A stretch of DNA of 64,000 nt from Butyrivibrio sp. AC2005 (GTDB lineage Bacteria > Bacillota > Clostridia > Lachnospirales > Lachnospiraceae), in the NCBI RefSeq assembly GCF_000424145.1, contig NZ_KE384138.1:26464-90463 (forward strand). Reading direction: 5' to 3'. The notes beneath the pieces were generated by a model, which was given only the letters and a program-made list of their open reading frames with translations, ran no database searches and was not told where the DNA came from. Below are positions 62,056 to 64,000 of this stretch, piece after piece; position 1 is the stretch's first letter, and every line of letters begins with the position of its first letter. The position numbers and the translations under genes are program-made.

Positions 62056-62853
62056 ATGGGAATAAATGTAAATATGGACTATTCAACATTGTTTGGTAGT
62101 TTGCCTGGAGCAAACTCTTCGAATAACATTATGTCGGGATTATCCGGCATGTTATCCGATTATTCTTCTATCAGAAACGGAAGCTACGGTAAGCTGGTAT
62201 CAGCATATTATAAAAAAATAGAAAACGAAAATTCTGATTCCACCGACAAGACGGATAAAAGTTCAAAAAACAGAACTGAAACCACAACCGAAAAGTCAAA
62301 GGCAGCAGAGAAAAAACAATATTCCGCCATTTCTTCAAATGCCAAGGGTGTTGCTTCTGATGTTGATAAGCTCACAAAAACCGGTGATGATTCAGTTTAT
62401 TCCAAGTCATGGCAGAATGTAACCGATGAGGACGGCACGGAATCAAAGGTCTATGACTACAACATGGGCAAAATCACAAATGCTGTGTCCGGTTTTGTAA
62501 AAGACTATAACAGCCTTGTAGGTTCAGCTTCAGATGTATCGGACGTAACCACAAGCGCCAGAGCTGAATATCTGTCAAAGATTACCAGTTCCTATGAAAA
62601 TGAACTATCCTCAATAGGAATAAGCGTAAATGATGACGGAAAGCTCTCTTTGAACAAGGATAAGCTTAAAGAAGCAGGTGCGGAAGCAATACAAAATGTA
62701 TTCACTCAAAAAGCAGGCTATGGCTACAAAATATCCCAGGCAGCAACAAGCCTTGAAACCTCTGCTTCAAGAGCCGCTTCCTCCACATCTACATATTCAA
62801 AAACAGGACTTACTAACACAGACTTTTCATCAATAATGGATTCCTTTATTTGA
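62056..62853 (+). CDS. FliD-like (flagellar cap-related) protein without clear N-terminal domain
   Basis: A rightward gene of 265 residues; AAAGGAGTG precedes the ATG. The N-terminal third is Ser/Asn-rich with a charged Lys/Glu/Thr stretch (about 60-95). The C-terminal part, SGFVKDYNSLVGSASDVSDV and SYENELSSIGISVNDDGKLS followed by LNKDKLKEAGAEAIQNVF, matches the C-terminal segment of flagellar cap FliD. It ends IMDSFI. No signal peptide is seen. Proteins of this kind occur in flagellated Lachnospiraceae; the role is unknown. Two small hairpins (61997-62012 and 62019-62033) lie in the leader. Confidence 0.7.
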   Translation: MGINVNMDYSTLFGSLPGANSSNNIMSGLSGMLSDYSSIRNGSYGKLVSAYYKKIENENSDSTDKTDKSSKNRTETTTEKSKAAEKKQYSAISSNAKGVASDVDKLTKTGDDSVYSKSWQNVTDEDGTESKVYDYNMGKITNAVSGFVKDYNSLVGSASDVSDVTTSARAEYLSKITSSYENELSSIGISVNDDGKLSLNKDKLKEAGAEAIQNVFTQKAGYGYKISQAATSLETSASRAASSTSTYSKTGLTNTDFSSIMDSFI

Positions 62854-62892
62854 TGAAGAGTGAACGTTCGCCGCAAGGCGTACTTAAAAATA

Positions 62893-62936
62893 GCCGCCGT
62901 ATTCAGTTTAATTACTGATACGGCGGCATTTGATTT
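62893..62936. terminator. Bidirectional terminator between FliD-like and GH3 genes
   Basis: Stem GCCGCCGTATTCAGT/ACTGATACGGCGGC with one T-A break and a short AT loop. TTTGATTT follows on the plus strand and TATTTTTAAG on the minus strand, so it serves both convergent genes. Confidence 0.9.
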
Positions 62937-62949
62937 ACCATAAGTTATA

Positions 62950-64000
62950 TTAGTTCTCTCCGGTTATCTCATCAACACGGTTAGCATATTTTACTCTGAA
63001 AATTCTCTTAAGTGATTCATTGATTCTATCTTCGCTTATTGTTCCATTCTGTACAGCTGCGAGAACTCCGTTATAGCTCTCCATAAAATCAGCAGGAAGG
63101 AAAAGCATATCTGCTCCTGCCTGAATAGCTGCTACAGCTGAATCTGCAGGTGAATATCTGTCAGCAAGATCCGATAATGAATCGGTTATTATTATTCCAT
63201 CATAACCGAGCTGTCCTCTTAAAACATCCTGAATTACTGTAGAACTCAGGCAAGACGGAGTATCATCTCCCGTGATTCCCATTGAAGGTGCAGTACATAC
63301 CATGATCATGCTGGCTCCTGCATCTATTCCTGCCCTAAACGGTGCAAGTACATCTTCAAGTCCCTCGACATTATTACCGCTGTTTATAGTCTCCGGAAAA
63401 TACTGAAGACATGCGGATACTCCAAATGACTGTAATCCTTCAACAGTTTTTGAAACCATCTTAGAAACTGTATCTGAATTTGTTCCGAATGAGTTGCCGC
63501 CATCTGCAAGGTTAGCATTAACTCCGAGATTCATATTGAATCCGTAGCTGTTTAAATAATTAGCAACTCTTGAAGCGGTATTATAAGCTTCATCAGCATT
63601 ACCGGAAGCACCGAGCTCTGAAGGTGATGCGACAGCCTCAAGTGAAAGGGCACTGGCAACTACGCTCTTCTCTCCACCCACTTCAGTAGTGGACATAAAC
63701 ATAGGATATTTGCTCATTGAAGATGTAGAGCTGATCAAATCCTTAACCTGACCCTCATCCTTAATATTCTTGGATACGTAGAACAATCCGCCTACTGCAT
63801 ATGTAGACAGTGCATCCTGAGTTGTGGCACCTGCCTTTATAACAGCGTCAGCCCCTGTGAGCTGTTCCGGAGAAATCATGAAAAGTCCGGCAACCTTATC
63901 CTCAATAGGCATCTCTGAAATACAGGTATCCACTATATGATCCAGCATAGCATCTGTACTCATAACCTCGGATTCTGTCACATTCTCATCGGGTGAAGCA
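62950..64000 (-). CDS. GH3-like (NagZ-type) protein, 5' end beyond the window
   Basis: A GH3 barrel domain; the frame stays open to the window edge, so the N-terminus (probably a signal or lipoprotein region) is missing. MPIEDKVAGLFMISPEQLTG, MNLGVNANLADGGNSFG and LGYDGIIITDSLSD are GH3 features. The last includes the Asp in the nucleophile position. The usual KHFPGHGD acid/base loop reads LQYFPETINSGNN, without the Lys-His pair. It may be catalytically weak or have a non-standard acid/base. The expected role in wall recycling or glycan binding is an inference. Confidence 0.82.
   Translation of the reverse strand, partial: ASPDENVTESEVMSTDAMLDHIVDTCISEMPIEDKVAGLFMISPEQLTGADAVIKAGATTQDALSTYAVGGLFYVSKNIKDEGQVKDLISSTSSMSKYPMFMSTTEVGGEKSVVASALSLEAVASPSELGASGNADEAYNTASRVANYLNSYGFNMNLGVNANLADGGNSFGTNSDTVSKMVSKTVEGLQSFGVSACLQYFPETINSGNNVEGLEDVLAPFRAGIDAGASMIMVCTAPSMGITGDDTPSCLSSTVIQDVLRGQLGYDGIIITDSLSDLADRYSPADSAVAAIQAGADMLFLPADFMESYNGVLAAVQNGTISEDRINESLKRIFRVKYANRVDEITGEN

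Overview
The window looks like chromosomal DNA of a Clostridia bacterium of the family Lachnospiraceae (Butyrivibrio/Pseudobutyrivibrio/Roseburia-like). The basis is a Gram-positive type PolC, a DUF1836 regulator, a bactofilin beside pyrH-frr, a THF riboswitch-controlled folate-type ECF component, moderate AT richness, and the Firmicute order of the core clusters. This placement is inferred from gene content. Almost every gene reads leftward (minus strand); the clear rightward genes are a tRNA-Glu, a small secreted protein at 46.3 kb and a FliD-like protein at 62.1 kb.

Layout, in transcription order (right to left): 43-32.8 kb holds bactofilin-pyrH-frr-uppS-cdsA-dxr-rseP-ispG-polC. 28.0-18.5 kb holds rimP-nusA-ylxR-ylxQ-infB-rbfA-nrnA-truB-ribF-rpsO-pnp, the classic translation and RNA-maturation cluster. 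It is followed by deoB, prfC, a transglutaminase-like lipoprotein and a multi-pass membrane protein. 10-0 kb holds asp23-nusB-xseA-xseB-ispA-dxs-tlyA-nadK-argR-recN and a DUF1836 regulator. Five isoprenoid genes (dxs, dxr, ispG, ispA, uppS) are therefore split over two core clusters. 32.6-28.2 kb is a mixed segment: a double-glycine-leader zinc-ribbon micro-protein, a PrsW-type protease, tRNA-Glu, xylulokinase and a folate-type transporter under a THF riboswitch. 45-54 kb holds a deacetylase, TruA, a ThrH-type phosphatase, a PAS-GGDEF-EAL protein and redox or repair genes.

54.2-59.9 kb is an accessory zone with genuine decay. It contains a RepA-like replication-initiator fragment, a frameshifted small gene, a truncated GNAT paralogue, an orphan C-terminal fragment, an XRE regulator, a methyltransferase, a deacetylase, a GNAT, a PD-(D/E)XK-like protein and a gene-free tract of hairpin repeats. 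After rlmD, a FliD-like protein and a partial GH3 protein end the window.

The most striking overall pattern is a dispersed palindromic repeat: ten copies, all oriented the same way relative to leftward transcription. Read on the minus strand it is a G/C hairpin, then a second hairpin, then GGATGAGGG. Copies sit in intergenic gaps. At three genes (DUF1836, xseB, rlmD) the terminal GAGGG lies 4-7 nt before the start codon and appears to be the ribosome-binding site. Four copies carry a tandem array of unrelated unit length (23, 60, 39, ~33 bp). One of these arrays has become the C-terminus of a DNA-repair gene. A separate ~200-bp near-palindrome (11.4-11.6 kb) and the GG-leader/PrsW pair are the other best candidates for something undescribed.
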